Source of the DNA: an uncultured Gammaproteobacteria bacterium
GTDB taxonomy: Bacteria; Pseudomonadota; Gammaproteobacteria; UBA6429; Thiohalophilaceae
NCBI GenBank assembly: GCA_913064945.1
Contig: CAJYAN010000001.1
Span: 248,001 to 312,000 of the forward strand
DNA length: 64,000 nucleotides
Direction: 5' to 3'
Shown one piece after another: positions 1 to 9,118 of this stretch. The notes beneath the pieces were generated by a model that was given only the letters and a program-made list of their open reading frames with translations, was not told the DNA's origin and did not search any database. The position numbers and the translations under genes are program-made. Each line of letters starts with the position of its first letter. Position 1 is the stretch's first letter.

Positions 1-2
1 GA

Positions 3-530
3 ACGGTGGTCTATTTTCGAAATCCGGATAGTGTGCTCTCCATGGCCTTTGCCGAATTATGTCCAGCCGTGACGGTTGAATGTGGTCGCCCTGGTGAGCC
101 GCATGGTGTGGACCATGCCGCCGAATTTGTGGATAGCTGTCTGCACCTGTCCGACTTTCCCTCGCATGCGATGCCTCCACAGGATATGGATCTTTTTCAT
201 ACCGTCGCCGTCGTCAAGGTGGCCAGTGATGTACAATTTGCCATCGCCGATCCACAGGCAGAGCTCTCATTGCACGCGGACCTGGATCAACTCAACTTTT
301 GTGAACTCAAAGCGGGAACCTCGCTGGCCGAGGTCCGTCATACTGACAGACGCTTATTACACGCCTGGAATGAACAACATCAGGATGAGGCCGAGCGGTT
401 TTTTAGTGTCGCCAATGGCCACCTGGTGACCAGAGTACCCTTAATGCCCTCAATGTTGACACTGCAACTCGATATTATCCGCCAGGATTGCCTGTGTTAT
501 CTAATGGAGCGACTCGCCATACCGGCGTAG
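3..530 (+). CDS. M14/aspartoacylase-like metallohydrolase, 3' part
   Basis: The reading frame is open from the window edge, so this is the C-terminal part (about 175 residues) of a longer gene. The stretch CPAVTVECGRPGEPHG, followed by a region that ends in a small beta-rich domain, resembles the succinylglutamate desuccinylase/aspartoacylase branch of zinc carboxypeptidases (M14), in which a glutamate after the central sheet is catalytic. The N-terminal zinc ligands are off the window, so substrate and activity cannot be judged. The internal GTG at position 6 is not the true start. Assignment rests on the general pattern of one motif and is moderate. Confidence 0.55.
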   Translation, partial: TVVYFRNPDSVLSMAFAELCPAVTVECGRPGEPHGVDHAAEFVDSCLHLSDFPSHAMPPQDMDLFHTVAVVKVASDVQFAIADPQAELSLHADLDQLNFCELKAGTSLAEVRHTDRRLLHAWNEQHQDEAERFFSVANGHLVTRVPLMPSMLTLQLDIIRQDCLCYLMERLAIPA

Positions 531-552
531 TCTTGCGGAGCGGTTATTGGGC

Positions 553-581
553 GCGACAGTAGTGAGTTATGTTACTATAAT
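553..581 (+). promoter_or_regulatory. Probable sigma70 promoter of the TPR/L,D-transpeptidase pair
   Basis: A perfect -10 hexamer TATAAT lies at 576-581. GCGACA at 553-558 matches the -35 consensus at four of six bases with 17 bp spacing. It sits about 40 bp before the start at 622, with no competing gene in between. Confidence 0.6.
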
Positions 582-621
582 TGTTAGAATTTTACCTATC
601 TGACAGGCACGACACAGGAGC

Positions 622-1815
622 ATGAGCTTGTTTCCCATAATGATAAAAAATGCAATCTCCCCGATTCTTGGCGTCATTTTTCTGGGCTTGATGCTGACCC
701 TGACGCCACACTATGCCGCTGCCGCCGATGAGGCCTCCACCGGGTCAAGTGGCCCCCTCGGCAGTCATGCCGATATGCGTTCACAGTTTAGCAATGCACG
801 CCACCTCTGGCAGAGTGGCAAACTGAAAGAGGCGGCCAGGCTTTACGAATCCATTATCAGCCATCACCCGGATTTACCCGCACCTTACAATAACCTGGCG
901 GTTATTTATGCCGCGCAGGGAGATTACAAAAAGGCACAACTGGTCCTGGAAAAGGGTCTGAATACGGATCCTGGCTATGCGATGATTTATGAGAACCTGA
1001 CGGCAATCTATGTTGAAATGGCGCGTGACTCCTATGGCAAGGCCCTGCAGTTTGTCGATAAATCAGACCATCAACTCAAGCTTCGCTCGCTGGCTGAATT
1101 ATCGCTTAAGCCTTCCGAACAGGTGTCCAGGCTTGAGCTGCCACCGAATACGACGGTTGTCGCGGCAGCGTCATCACCTGTAACAAGACCAAAAGTTGCT
1201 GCTGAACCTCAAGCAGCAGTGGTCCCCAAAGTCCTGACGGCACTCCCCCAGCCTGCAACCGCAGAGACCGCCACCAAATCAGCCGTACCAGAAGCCACCA
1301 CCATCGCTACCAGATCCGCCGTACCAGAGGTCGCGGCGCCAGCGACAAAGGCGCCGACGCCAGTGGCCCCGTTGGCTGAGGCGCAGGGCCCCGAACAGTC
1401 GACGACGTCGAGTGCCCCGGTGCTAATGGCCACCACATCGGTGCAACCCGCACAAATGATGGGGTCGACACCTGAGATAGATAAGACATCGATCGAGAAA
1501 ATATTAGAGGCATGGGCGACCGCCTGGTCGACGCAGTCGCCAGCACAATATCTGGCCTTCTATGACCCGCAGTTTCATCCCGCTGGCATGTCGCGGCAAC
1601 AATGGGAAGCCCAGCGGGTGAAACGTCTTAAACGGCCGCAGTGGATACGAGTCGTGTTAAGTAATTTTGTGATCGAGCCGATAAATAGCCATCGTGTCCG
1701 CGTTGAAGTGCAGCAACGTTACCAGTCAAATACCTATTCAGATAACGAGCGTAAGGAAATTATCCTGACACAAACAGAACAGGGTTGGCGGATTGTTAGT
1801 GAGCGTAGTCTTTAA
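622..1815 (+). CDS. Secreted TPR protein with Cds6-like C-terminal domain
   Basis: The 397-residue product has a hydrophobic signal region up to about residue 35 (ending HYAAAA), TPR-like helices at about 55-135, a long low-complexity linker (about 170-285) rich in Ala, Pro, Thr and Val, and a C-terminal NTF2/SnoaL-like domain from about 290. The linker contains an imperfect tandem repeat around SAVPE. The start ATG is preceded by AGGAG. The C-terminal domain closely resembles the one at the end of the following L,D-transpeptidase (both have WEAQRVK/WSQRKIR-type and QRYQSN/QQYRSN motifs), so the two are probably an ancient duplication or share a partner. It probably works in the periplasm in envelope assembly; the exact role is unknown. 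Confidence 0.75.
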   Translation: MSLFPIMIKNAISPILGVIFLGLMLTLTPHYAAAADEASTGSSGPLGSHADMRSQFSNARHLWQSGKLKEAARLYESIISHHPDLPAPYNNLAVIYAAQGDYKKAQLVLEKGLNTDPGYAMIYENLTAIYVEMARDSYGKALQFVDKSDHQLKLRSLAELSLKPSEQVSRLELPPNTTVVAAASSPVTRPKVAAEPQAAVVPKVLTALPQPATAETATKSAVPEATTIATRSAVPEVAAPATKAPTPVAPLAEAQGPEQSTTSSAPVLMATTSVQPAQMMGSTPEIDKTSIEKILEAWATAWSTQSPAQYLAFYDPQFHPAGMSRQQWEAQRVKRLKRPQWIRVVLSNFVIEPINSHRVRVEVQQRYQSNTYSDNERKEIILTQTEQGWRIVSERSL

Positions 1816-1825
1816 AGTCAATAAT

Positions 1826-3157
1826 ATGAAAAGAAGTGTTGTCATCAAAACCGGTCTGATCGGAACGGGACTGATTGTCCTGTTGAGTAGCTGGCTGGTT
1901 AATGCCACCCAGGAAAAGGTCTGGCGAAATAATAACAATACGGCAATTGGTGCCAAACAGAATAAGAACAGTGCTGTCGTACAGCAACTGCTGGCAGAGC
2001 TGGATGCACGCCTGCATGATAATCCAAAAGATTACGAAGCCAGTCTGTTAAAGGGTTTATTTTATTTTAAGCAGGGCGATTTTAACCGGGCCGTAAAATT
2101 ATTACGTCAGTTAACACATCGCGCGCCGGAATTTCATCTCGCGCACCTGGTCTATGGTGACCTGCTGCTCGCTCAGGTCGGTGTCGTTACCGATGTTGGT
2201 AAGAGTCCCATCTTCAAAGACCTCGATAACAAAATGAGTAAGCAACTGGCGCAATTACGTGAAGAAGCGCAGTTTAGACTGCAGGCCAACCTGAATCGAC
2301 TACACGAAACACGGATCCCCCGCCAGTTGCTAAAATTAGGCCGCTCGGTCGATAAGGCGATTCTGGTAGAAAAATCAACTCACCGCTTATATGTTTATGA
2401 ACGACAGGCCGATCTAAAGCCACCACTTAAAGTCTATGACTATTATGTTAGTACCGGTCGTAAGGATGGTAATAAAAATGCGCAGGGTGATTTACGAACA
2501 CCGGAGGGCGTGTATTTTGTAACCAAGTATATCCCGGACAATAAACTACCCGATAAGTACGGTGTGGGTGCCTTCCCCGTGAGTTATCCCAATGAATGGG
2601 ATCGCCATCTGGGTAAAACAGGTGAAGGTATCTGGCTACATGGAACCGCGAGTGATTTTTATAGTCGTCCACCACGCGATAGCGAAGGCTGTGTGGTGTT
2701 AACTAACATTGACCTTGGATTTATTCAGCGCGAGATCAAGCCCGGTATCACACCGGTGATTATTGCCAATCGCCTGGACTGGGTGGATTATAAAGTCTGG
2801 CGTCAGGAACAGAAAAATCTCCTGGCGGTAATCGATCGCTGGCGCCGTGACTGGGAGAGTCTCGATGTGAATCGTTACTTGTCCAATTATGCGAAGGATT
2901 TCTGGACGCGTGGCTACAATTTTACTTCCTGGAGCCAGCGTAAAATACGTCTTGCAGTAAATAAAAAATTTCAGAAAGTAAAAATCAGCGACCTGTCGTT
3001 ATTCGTCTATCCTGTGGCTGGGGATGGTGGCAGGGAAATGGCCGTGGCACGCTTTCATCAACAATACCGTTCCAATAATTATCAAAGCGATACCAATAAA
3101 CGTCTGTATCTCACCCACGATAAGGACGAGTGGCGCATTTTGTATGAAGGTAGTTAA
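1826..3157 (+). CDS. L,D-transpeptidase (YkuD) with TPR and Cds6-like domains
   Basis: The 443-residue product has an N-terminal membrane anchor or signal (about 8-28), a TPR-like segment (about 40-110), a YkuD L,D-transpeptidase domain (about 170-315) and an NTF2-like C-terminal domain (about 330-443). The active site is visible as His272 in LHGT and catalytic Cys289 in SEGC. Such enzymes form 3-3 peptidoglycan crosslinks or attach proteins to the wall; the C-terminal domain is typical of a proteobacterial subfamily. I chose the ATG at 1826, 10 bp after the upstream stop, because the hydrophobic segment begins there; an in-frame start at 1793 would overlap the preceding gene. It is most likely co-transcribed with the preceding TPR gene. 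Confidence 0.85.
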   Translation: MKRSVVIKTGLIGTGLIVLLSSWLVNATQEKVWRNNNNTAIGAKQNKNSAVVQQLLAELDARLHDNPKDYEASLLKGLFYFKQGDFNRAVKLLRQLTHRAPEFHLAHLVYGDLLLAQVGVVTDVGKSPIFKDLDNKMSKQLAQLREEAQFRLQANLNRLHETRIPRQLLKLGRSVDKAILVEKSTHRLYVYERQADLKPPLKVYDYYVSTGRKDGNKNAQGDLRTPEGVYFVTKYIPDNKLPDKYGVGAFPVSYPNEWDRHLGKTGEGIWLHGTASDFYSRPPRDSEGCVVLTNIDLGFIQREIKPGITPVIIANRLDWVDYKVWRQEQKNLLAVIDRWRRDWESLDVNRYLSNYAKDFWTRGYNFTSWSQRKIRLAVNKKFQKVKISDLSLFVYPVAGDGGREMAVARFHQQYRSNNYQSDTNKRLYLTHDKDEWRILYEGS

Positions 3158-3406
3158 GACGCAGTCTGCATCGGAAAAAAGTTAATTCAGTCGCTCTCAG
3201 CAGGATTGCTTGTGCGGGGAGCATCACGACGGCCCCCTCGTCATCTACAAAACGTTATTGCATCATCATCTCAAACGGTCTGCTGTTTTCCGTTGCTCAA
3301 TGGGTTCGAAAGTGATTTAACCGCACCGTAATAGAATACTGACACATCCCGCGGCTGCAGATGCCCGCTCGAACGCTACTGACAGGCGCGGGAAGTGATG
3401 ACTCGG

Positions 3407-4171
3407 TTAATAACGTATCTGGTACCAGAGTGCCCCGATGACCTCATGACTCCAGAGGCTGACCTTGGCCAGGGCCTGTGCACTAGGAAGAAAGTATTGT
3501 GTGCTGAGGCCGGCCGACATCGACTCAAAGCCCATCGGGGCAGGGATAACCTCCAGACCCGCTTGCTGAAAGGCCTTTACGGCGCGCGGCATGTGCCAGG
3601 CATGGGTGACGAGATAGATTCGTGTGACCTTAGCACGGCTGAGTATCGCCTGACTGAAAATAGCGTTCTCCATGGTGTTCTTGCTCTTTGTCTCCAGCCA
3701 GCGCGTCGGAATATTAAACGACTGCAAGAGCGTCTGCTGCATGATTTTGCCTTCGGGGGTGAAATGATTAAAGACCTGCCCACCGGTAACCAGAATTGGC
3801 AGTCCGGTTTGACGGTGCAAATAGGCACCATAGAAGACCCGTTCCAGGGAATAACTATTGATGGAATCTTTATAATCGTACTCAGGTGTCTGTGGTGACA
3901 GGCCACCACCGAGTATCACTATCGCCTGTGCGGAGGGCCTTGCCAGTTGTGTTTTACTAAGCGGCGGATAGGTTTCCAGCATGGAAAACAAACCGAGCTT
4001 GACGATCGGCAGGCTGAACGCGATTAGACTGATAAAGCTGAGCACCAAAAGGTACTTGCCACAGCGATAAAACCGGCGCATTAACAGCAGACCCGTCAGG
4101 ATGAGCAGGATGTTAATACCGGGTGGTAATAAAAAGGCCGTCAAAATGATTTTAATAATATGCTCGGTCAT
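3407..4171 (-). CDS. YdcF/ElyC family envelope protein (DUF218)
   Basis: The 254-residue protein has two N-terminal transmembrane helices (about 10-30 and 38-58) followed by a DUF218 domain with the conserved AIVILGGGL start and LVTGG turn. E. coli ElyC and SanA, of the same family, affect peptidoglycan and undecaprenyl-phosphate metabolism at low temperature or barrier function. The ATG overlaps the lipA stop (ATGA), so it is translated with lipA as the last gene of the long minus-strand cluster. The precise enzymatic activity of the family is unsettled. The 250 bp downstream (3158-3406) show no gene. Confidence 0.85.
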   Translation of the reverse strand: MTEHIIKIILTAFLLPPGINILLILTGLLLMRRFYRCGKYLLVLSFISLIAFSLPIVKLGLFSMLETYPPLSKTQLARPSAQAIVILGGGLSPQTPEYDYKDSINSYSLERVFYGAYLHRQTGLPILVTGGQVFNHFTPEGKIMQQTLLQSFNIPTRWLETKSKNTMENAIFSQAILSRAKVTRIYLVTHAWHMPRAVKAFQQAGLEVIPAPMGFESMSAGLSTQYFLPSAQALAKVSLWSHEVIGALWYQIRY

Positions 4172-5118
4172 TTGATGGATTCTCCGGCGGCCTGTAAGTC
4201 AGCATGATAAGAAGAGCGTACCAACGGGCCGCTGGCAACATGGGAAAAGCCCAGTTCTTCGGCGATACGTTGCAGGCGAGAAAACTCATCGGGGTGTACA
4301 TAACGTTCGACCGCGAGGTGATGCTGACTTGGCTGCAGGTATTGTCCGAGGGTCAGGCGATCACAAAGGTGATGGCGCAGGTCGCGCATGACGGCAATTA
4401 CTTCTTCTTCGGTCTCCCCCAGACCGAGCATAAGGCCGGACTTGGTGGGGACGTCAGGGTGTTGCTCTTTAAAGGTCTTTAATAACTGTAATGACCAGCG
4501 ATAGTCGGCGCCGGGGCGGCATTGTTTATACAACCGTGGCACTGTCTCCAGGTTGTGATTAAAGACATCGGGAGGTGTAACAACGAGCTTTGCCATGGCG
4601 GCTTCGCGTCGACCGCGAAAATCCGGCACCAGGATCTCGATTTGTGTCTCTGGACAATGCTGGCGGACAGCTTGAATACAGCTGGCAAAGTGTGTCGCCC
4701 CGCCATCGCGCAGGTCATCTCGATCCACCGAGGTAATCACGACAAAACGCAGTTTCATGGCCGCAATGGTTTCGGCCAGGTGTAGCGGTTCGTCTGGATC
4801 CAGGCTTTGGGGTTTGCCATGAGAGACATCACAAAAGGGGCAGCGCCGGGTGCAGATGTCCCCCATGATCATAAACGTTGCGGTGCCATGGTTAAAACAT
4901 TCGCCCAGATTAGGACAGCTGGCTTCTTCACAGACGGTATAGAGCTGGTGTTCTCGAAGTATAGCTTTAAGCTTTTTAACTTCAGGTGAGTTAGGCGAGC
5001 GTACCCGCAGCCATGCCGGTTTGCGTAATGGACTGTCTTTAGGAATTATTTTTACCGGGATGCGATCGGTCTTTTGCTTGCCACGCTGCCGTTGAGGGGT
5101 ATTTTCCGTTTCACTCAT
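4168..5118 (-). CDS. lipA: Lipoyl synthase
   Basis: This radical-SAM enzyme inserts two sulfur atoms into protein-bound octanoyl groups to make lipoyl cofactors for 2-oxoacid dehydrogenases and the glycine cleavage system. The auxiliary cluster ligands are Cys63, Cys68 and Cys74 ([12 protein letters not shown]), and the radical-SAM CxxxCxxC is at Cys89, Cys93 and Cys96. The C-terminal RSSYHA carries the conserved serine that ligates the auxiliary cluster. Its 316 residues are normal for the family. It lies 9 bp downstream of lipB, so the whole octanoyl transfer and sulfur insertion route is encoded together. Confidence 0.97.
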   Translation of the reverse strand: MSETENTPQRQRGKQKTDRIPVKIIPKDSPLRKPAWLRVRSPNSPEVKKLKAILREHQLYTVCEEASCPNLGECFNHGTATFMIMGDICTRRCPFCDVSHGKPQSLDPDEPLHLAETIAAMKLRFVVITSVDRDDLRDGGATHFASCIQAVRQHCPETQIEILVPDFRGRREAAMAKLVVTPPDVFNHNLETVPRLYKQCRPGADYRWSLQLLKTFKEQHPDVPTKSGLMLGLGETEEEVIAVMRDLRHHLCDRLTLGQYLQPSQHHLAVERYVHPDEFSRLQRIAEELGFSHVASGPLVRSSYHADLQAAGESIK

Positions 5119-5127
5119 GCTACCAGC

Positions 5128-5796
5128 TTAACCTTTGGGATAGACAGGCAATTCGCCACTGTGTTGAATATCATTGTACTGTAAGTGTCGGCACAGATGT
5201 GTGACTAATTGTTGGCTGATAGCTTTGAAATCAGGTGCAGGGCTTAGTAAAGCGCGAAGTTGCGTGACGGATAAATTGGCATAACCACAGGGGTTGATGG
5301 CGGAATAGGGCGACAGGTCCATATCAATGTTGAGTGACAGGCCGTGATAGCTGCGATTTTTTTTAATGCGTAGACCCAGCGCCGCAATTTTCTCCCCTTG
5401 CACATAGACACCGGGGGCATTGGCCTTACGTTCTGCCGTGATATCAAGCTCGGCAAGTAAATCGATAACTGCCTGTTCAATATGCTCGACCAGGTCACGT
5501 ACCCCGATATGTTTGCGATTGAGGTCAACCAGGGTGTAGGCGACTAACTGACCGGGACCGTGATAAGTCACCTGGCCGCCGCGATCCACATCGATGACGG
5601 GAATGGCGTTATTTGTTAGCACATGGTGGCGCTTACCATTAAGTCCGAGGGTGTAGACCGGCGGGTGTTGAAGTAACCAGATTTCATCAGGCGTTGTCTC
5701 ATCACGAGCTTGGGTGAAGGTCTGCATGGCGCGCCAGGTGGGTTCGTAGTCCTGTATTCCCGGTTGACGAATCAACAGGCTGGATGAGATAGGCAT
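5128..5796 (-). CDS. lipB: Octanoyl-[ACP]:protein N-octanoyltransferase
   Basis: LipB moves octanoate from acyl carrier protein to the target lysine of lipoate-dependent enzymes. The signature RGGQVTYHGPGQ is at residues 72-83; the acyl-thioester Cys170 (NPCGY) and Lys136 (GEKIAALG) form the catalytic dyad. At 222 residues it is of normal length. It lies directly before lipA and after the DUF493 gene, the same neighbourhood as ybeD-lipB-lipA in E. coli. Confidence 0.97.
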   Translation of the reverse strand: MPISSSLLIRQPGIQDYEPTWRAMQTFTQARDETTPDEIWLLQHPPVYTLGLNGKRHHVLTNNAIPVIDVDRGGQVTYHGPGQLVAYTLVDLNRKHIGVRDLVEHIEQAVIDLLAELDITAERKANAPGVYVQGEKIAALGLRIKKNRSYHGLSLNIDMDLSPYSAINPCGYANLSVTQLRALLSPAPDFKAISQQLVTHLCRHLQYNDIQHSGELPVYPKG

Positions 5797-5828
5797 GAGA
5801 GAAGTAACCTTCGTCGGTTGTCTGCGAC

Positions 5829-6101
5829 TTATAATGCCATCAGGACATGTTCGCAGGCAGTCAGTTCATAGTAGATGGCGTCGAGTTGTTCTCGACTGGT
5901 GGCATTGACCGTCACCGTGACCGCAATATATTTGCCCTGTTTACTGGGGCGTGAACGAATGGCCGCTTCACCAAGATCCGGGACATGTTGGCGTACCAGC
6001 GTGGCGACGAGAGACTCGAAGTCATCGCGTGCGAGGCCCATGACCTTGATGGGAAACTGGCAGGGAAATTCCAGTAGCGGTTTTTCTGTGGCGTCGGTCA
6101 T
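5829..6101 (-). CDS. DUF493 (YbeD) family protein
   Basis: The 90-residue protein starts with a conserved LLEFPCQFPIKVMG stretch and ends in a ferredoxin-like alpha/beta fold (YITVTV-type strand, then a helix). YbeD of E. coli is a small cytosolic protein resembling ACT-type regulatory domains; no biochemical role is established. Its fixed position between dacC/transaminase and lipB in many gammaproteobacteria suggests a link to lipoate or wall metabolism, but that is inference. It starts 2 bp after the preceding transaminase stop. Confidence 0.9.
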   Translation of the reverse strand: MTDATEKPLLEFPCQFPIKVMGLARDDFESLVATLVRQHVPDLGEAAIRSRPSKQGKYIAVTVTVNATSREQLDAIYYELTACEHVLMAL

Positions 6102-6103
6102 GC

Positions 6104-6973
6104 TCAGTGCTGACCCTCGGCCTGCTCGCGCAGCTGTTGCTTGTAAACCTGATAGTGCTGATACATGGTCTTCCAGACAGCGCCGGGCTTACCGTTGCCC
6201 ACCGGTTTATCATTGAGTCGGGTAATAGGTAAGATTTCTTTGGTGGAACTGCTCAACCAGATTTCATCCGCGTCGAGCAATTCCTGTTCGCTAATGGTCG
6301 CTTCTTCACAGGCCATGTCCTGCTGCTGTGCCAGTTCAACAATCAGGTCACGGGTAATACCGGGTAAAAGCTGATCACTGTGCGGCGGTGTTTTGATAAC
6401 GCCATCTTTGACAATAAACATATTACTGGCCGAACCCTCGGTGACATAACCTGAACGGATCAAAATGGCCTCCGTAGCATTATTATCGAGGGCCTCCTGG
6501 CGTAGCAGAATATTGGGCAGCAGGGCGATGCTCTTAATGCGGCAGTATTGCCAGCGAATATCATCAAGGGTGATGGCGGCAAAGCCTTTGCTCAGATAGT
6601 CAGGGTTGGTAGGGGCGATCGGACTACACATGACAAACACCGTTGGTGGGGTATCCGCTGGGAAGCCATGATCACGTGGCGCCACGCCGCGGGTGATGTG
6701 CAGGTAAATAGATTGATCGCCATGGTGCTGCGCCAATAGCCGGTCAAAGATCGCGGCCCACTGTGTTTCCGAATAGGGATTGTCGATACGCACGGCGGAC
6801 AGGCTGTTGTTCAAACGTCTAAAGTGCTCTTCGAGACGAAAGGGCCTATTACCATAGGCCGGGATAACTTCGTAGACACCATCGCCGAAAATGAAACCAC
6901 GGTCCAGCACAGAGACCCTGGCCTCATCGATCGGCAGGTATTCACCATTGAGAAAGACCTGATTGTCAGACAT
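6104..6973 (-). CDS. D-amino acid aminotransferase (class IV PLP)
   Basis: The 289-residue protein belongs to fold-type IV PLP aminotransferases. Lys147 (RIKSIALLPN) is the expected PLP lysine and Glu179 (TEGSASNMF) the cofactor-contacting glutamate. The N-terminal LDRGFIFGDGVYEV motif is typical of D-alanine aminotransferase. It interconverts D-alanine and 2-oxoglutarate with pyruvate and D-glutamate, both wall precursors, which fits the peptidoglycan cluster. A branched-chain or aminodeoxychorismate lyase role is less likely given the context. Gene name dat would apply if substrate is confirmed. Confidence 0.85.
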   Translation of the reverse strand: MSDNQVFLNGEYLPIDEARVSVLDRGFIFGDGVYEVIPAYGNRPFRLEEHFRRLNNSLSAVRIDNPYSETQWAAIFDRLLAQHHGDQSIYLHITRGVAPRDHGFPADTPPTVFVMCSPIAPTNPDYLSKGFAAITLDDIRWQYCRIKSIALLPNILLRQEALDNNATEAILIRSGYVTEGSASNMFIVKDGVIKTPPHSDQLLPGITRDLIVELAQQQDMACEEATISEQELLDADEIWLSSSTKEILPITRLNDKPVGNGKPGAVWKTMYQHYQVYKQQLREQAEGQH

Positions 6974-7018
6974 ATGGGACCCGTAACAATTGTAAAGTCG
7001 CTGTGGATAGGCAGACGA

Positions 7019-8164
7019 TTATTTGAATAGCAAGACAATATTGTCAATTAGGCGACGCCACAGATTGCCAGTCTCAACATTTTTCAGGGCGACCAGAGTC
7101 TGCTTGCTCAGCACCGTGTCATCCAGCTTGACTTCAACCTGACCAAAGGCCTGTCCCTCGTGTGCCGGGGCAATAATGTTGGACTGTAAGGTCATTTGCG
7201 CCTTGATCTTGTTGCGTTGGCCCCGTGGTGCGGTGATGTAAAGATCATTAGCCAGTCCCAGTGGCAGATGTTCTTCTGTGCCTTTCCAGATACGGGTTTC
7301 AGTCAGGGGCTTCATTGCCTCGTAGAGCTTGAAGGTTTCATAAAAACGAAAGCCATAGTTCAATAGCTTGCGGCTCTCGCGCGCGCGGGCGTTTTCCGAA
7401 TTGGTCCCCAGGACGACCGAGATGAGTCGCATTTCACCCTGTTTTGCCGAGGCGATCAGGCAGTAGCCCGCTGCCTCGGTATGGCCGGTTTTGATACCAT
7501 CGACGCGGGGGTCGAGCCACAAAAGACGGTTGCGGTTTGGCTGGGTGATATTGTTGTGTGTAAATTTTTTAATTTTGTAAAGGGAATAGTGATCAGGGAA
7601 ATCGCGAATAATTGCCTGGCTTAACTTGGCCAGGTCGCGGGCTGTACTGTAATGGCCTTTCTCCGGCATGCCGGTACAGTTCATGAAGTGCGTATTGTTC
7701 ATGCCCAGACGTTTTGCATACTGGTTCATTAACTGAACGAAGGTCTCTTCACTGCCGGCGGTATGTTCCGCCAGGGCGACGCTGGCATCATTGCCCGACT
7801 GTACAATCATACCCATGAGTAAGTCATCGACGCTAACACGTGATTTCAGTTTCAGAAACATTCGCGAGCCTTTCATACGCCAGGCCTTTTCGCTAATCAG
7901 TACCTTATCATCGAGTTTAATGGTGCCATTTTTCAGTTCATTGAGGACAACATAGGCCGTCATCAGCTTTGTCAGACTGGCGGGTTGATCGCGTGCATCA
8001 ATTTCGTGAGCGGTCAGAATCCGTCCGCTGTGATAGTCCATTAACAAATAGGCCTTTGCCGCAATATCCGGTGGCGAAGGCACCAGGCTGGGGGCGGCAA
8101 GAGTGGCTTGACTAAAGAGGCTGACGATAAGTGAAATCAGGCTGAAAATGGCTATTTTTGACAT
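7019..8164 (-). CDS. dacC: Serine-type D-Ala-D-Ala carboxypeptidase (PBP5/6 type)
   Basis: The 381-residue protein has a signal peptide (about 1-23), a peptidase S11 domain with Ser63-x-x-Lys66 (SLTK), Ser-Gly-Asn 123-125 and Lys-Thr-Gly 225-227, then the beta-rich PBP5 C-terminal domain and an amphipathic C-terminal helix (NLWRRLIDNIVLLFK) that anchors it to the inner membrane from the periplasm. It trims the terminal D-alanine of peptidoglycan pentapeptides, limiting crosslinking. It follows rlpA and precedes the D-amino acid transaminase in the shape cluster. dacA and dacC paralogs cannot be told apart from sequence alone. Confidence 0.94.
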   Translation of the reverse strand: MSKIAIFSLISLIVSLFSQATLAAPSLVPSPPDIAAKAYLLMDYHSGRILTAHEIDARDQPASLTKLMTAYVVLNELKNGTIKLDDKVLISEKAWRMKGSRMFLKLKSRVSVDDLLMGMIVQSGNDASVALAEHTAGSEETFVQLMNQYAKRLGMNNTHFMNCTGMPEKGHYSTARDLAKLSQAIIRDFPDHYSLYKIKKFTHNNITQPNRNRLLWLDPRVDGIKTGHTEAAGYCLIASAKQGEMRLISVVLGTNSENARARESRKLLNYGFRFYETFKLYEAMKPLTETRIWKGTEEHLPLGLANDLYITAPRGQRNKIKAQMTLQSNIIAPAHEGQAFGQVEVKLDDTVLSKQTLVALKNVETGNLWRRLIDNIVLLFK

Positions 8165-8245
8165 GATGTTTGAACTCGCTGAGGCATATTTTGGTGAATG
8201 GTTAGTTTAACGGTTGTCGCTAACGAAGCCTAGTCGGCTTTGTGG

Positions 8246-9091
8246 CTAGTCGATCACGATTTGTGGTGCACTAAATCCCTGCTGGCGCAGTTCAGTTACC
8301 AGATGGTCTGCCTCGTCGGTATTGGTGATAGGCCCGATACGGACGCGATACAGCGGAGACTTGGCTTGGTTCAAGGTATCAATACTAACAGATTGGTATA
8401 GGTGAGTAACGCGTTGTTGTAATTGCACGGCATTGGCACGGTTGCTGAAAGCACCTAACTGTAAATACATTTTTGGTGCAGTATGTTTTTGCGGCTGTTT
8501 TTCAAAAGCCTGTAAGGCATAGGGACGTTGTTTTTGACGACGTTTTTGATAGGCCTTCGGGTCGATGGCCTCGACCTCGACCAGGCCAGTGCCCGTGGCG
8601 GTAATGCCCAGCTTGGTGGCGGCGGCATAGGAGAGATCAATAATGCGATTGGCATGAAAAGGACCTCGATCATTCACGCGGACAATCACCTGACGATCAT
8701 TTTGCAGATTGGTGACCTTGACGTAGGTGGGGAGTGGCAGGGTTTTGTGCGCCGCGGTCATGGCAAACATGTCGTAGGTGTCGCCGTTTGAAGTCCGGTG
8801 ACCGTGAAATTTGCGGCCATACCAGGAGGCGATGCCGCGTTTGCGATAGCCTGCAGCGGATTCGAGGATGTGGTAACGCTTGCCATGTACCACATAGCTA
8901 TCCGGATTTCCGTATTGGCTCAGTGGCTCCGGGTGAGGGACGGCGTTAGGAATTCGGTGGGCATCAATTTTTGTCCGGGGGGCGCTGTCATGACGCATCG
9001 TATAACGTGACTCCGTGGTACTACAGGCGACCAGTGACAGACTTAGCAGGCAGCCTAGAATCAGTGGGTTTTGATATCGCAGTCGCGGCAA
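8246..9091 (-). CDS. rlpA: RlpA septal ring lytic transglycosylase, SPOR domain lipoprotein
   Basis: The 281-residue protein has a lipobox ending at Cys23 (LSLVAC), a double-psi beta-barrel domain (about 85-175) and a C-terminal SPOR domain (about 205-280) that binds denuded septal glycan. The family's conserved TAAH and VNDRGPF motifs give His115 and Asp141. The position that carries the catalytic glutamate in Pseudomonas RlpA (NGE) is Asp104 here (SNGDTYD), a conservative but unusual change. It lies between mltB and dacC in the same direction and would cleave glycan strands at division sites. Confidence 0.93.
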   Translation of the reverse strand: MPRLRYQNPLILGCLLSLSLVACSTTESRYTMRHDSAPRTKIDAHRIPNAVPHPEPLSQYGNPDSYVVHGKRYHILESAAGYRKRGIASWYGRKFHGHRTSNGDTYDMFAMTAAHKTLPLPTYVKVTNLQNDRQVIVRVNDRGPFHANRIIDLSYAAATKLGITATGTGLVEVEAIDPKAYQKRRQKQRPYALQAFEKQPQKHTAPKMYLQLGAFSNRANAVQLQQRVTHLYQSVSIDTLNQAKSPLYRVRIGPITNTDEADHLVTELRQQGFSAPQIVID

Positions 9092-9118
9092 ATCAGAATC
9101 CTCCGGTGAGCTTGCGTG

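Noticed and set aside
3395-3898. Plus-strand open frame opposite the YdcF/ElyC gene
   Set aside because: It is antisense to a well-supported DUF218 gene, has no ribosome site and no recognisable protein features.
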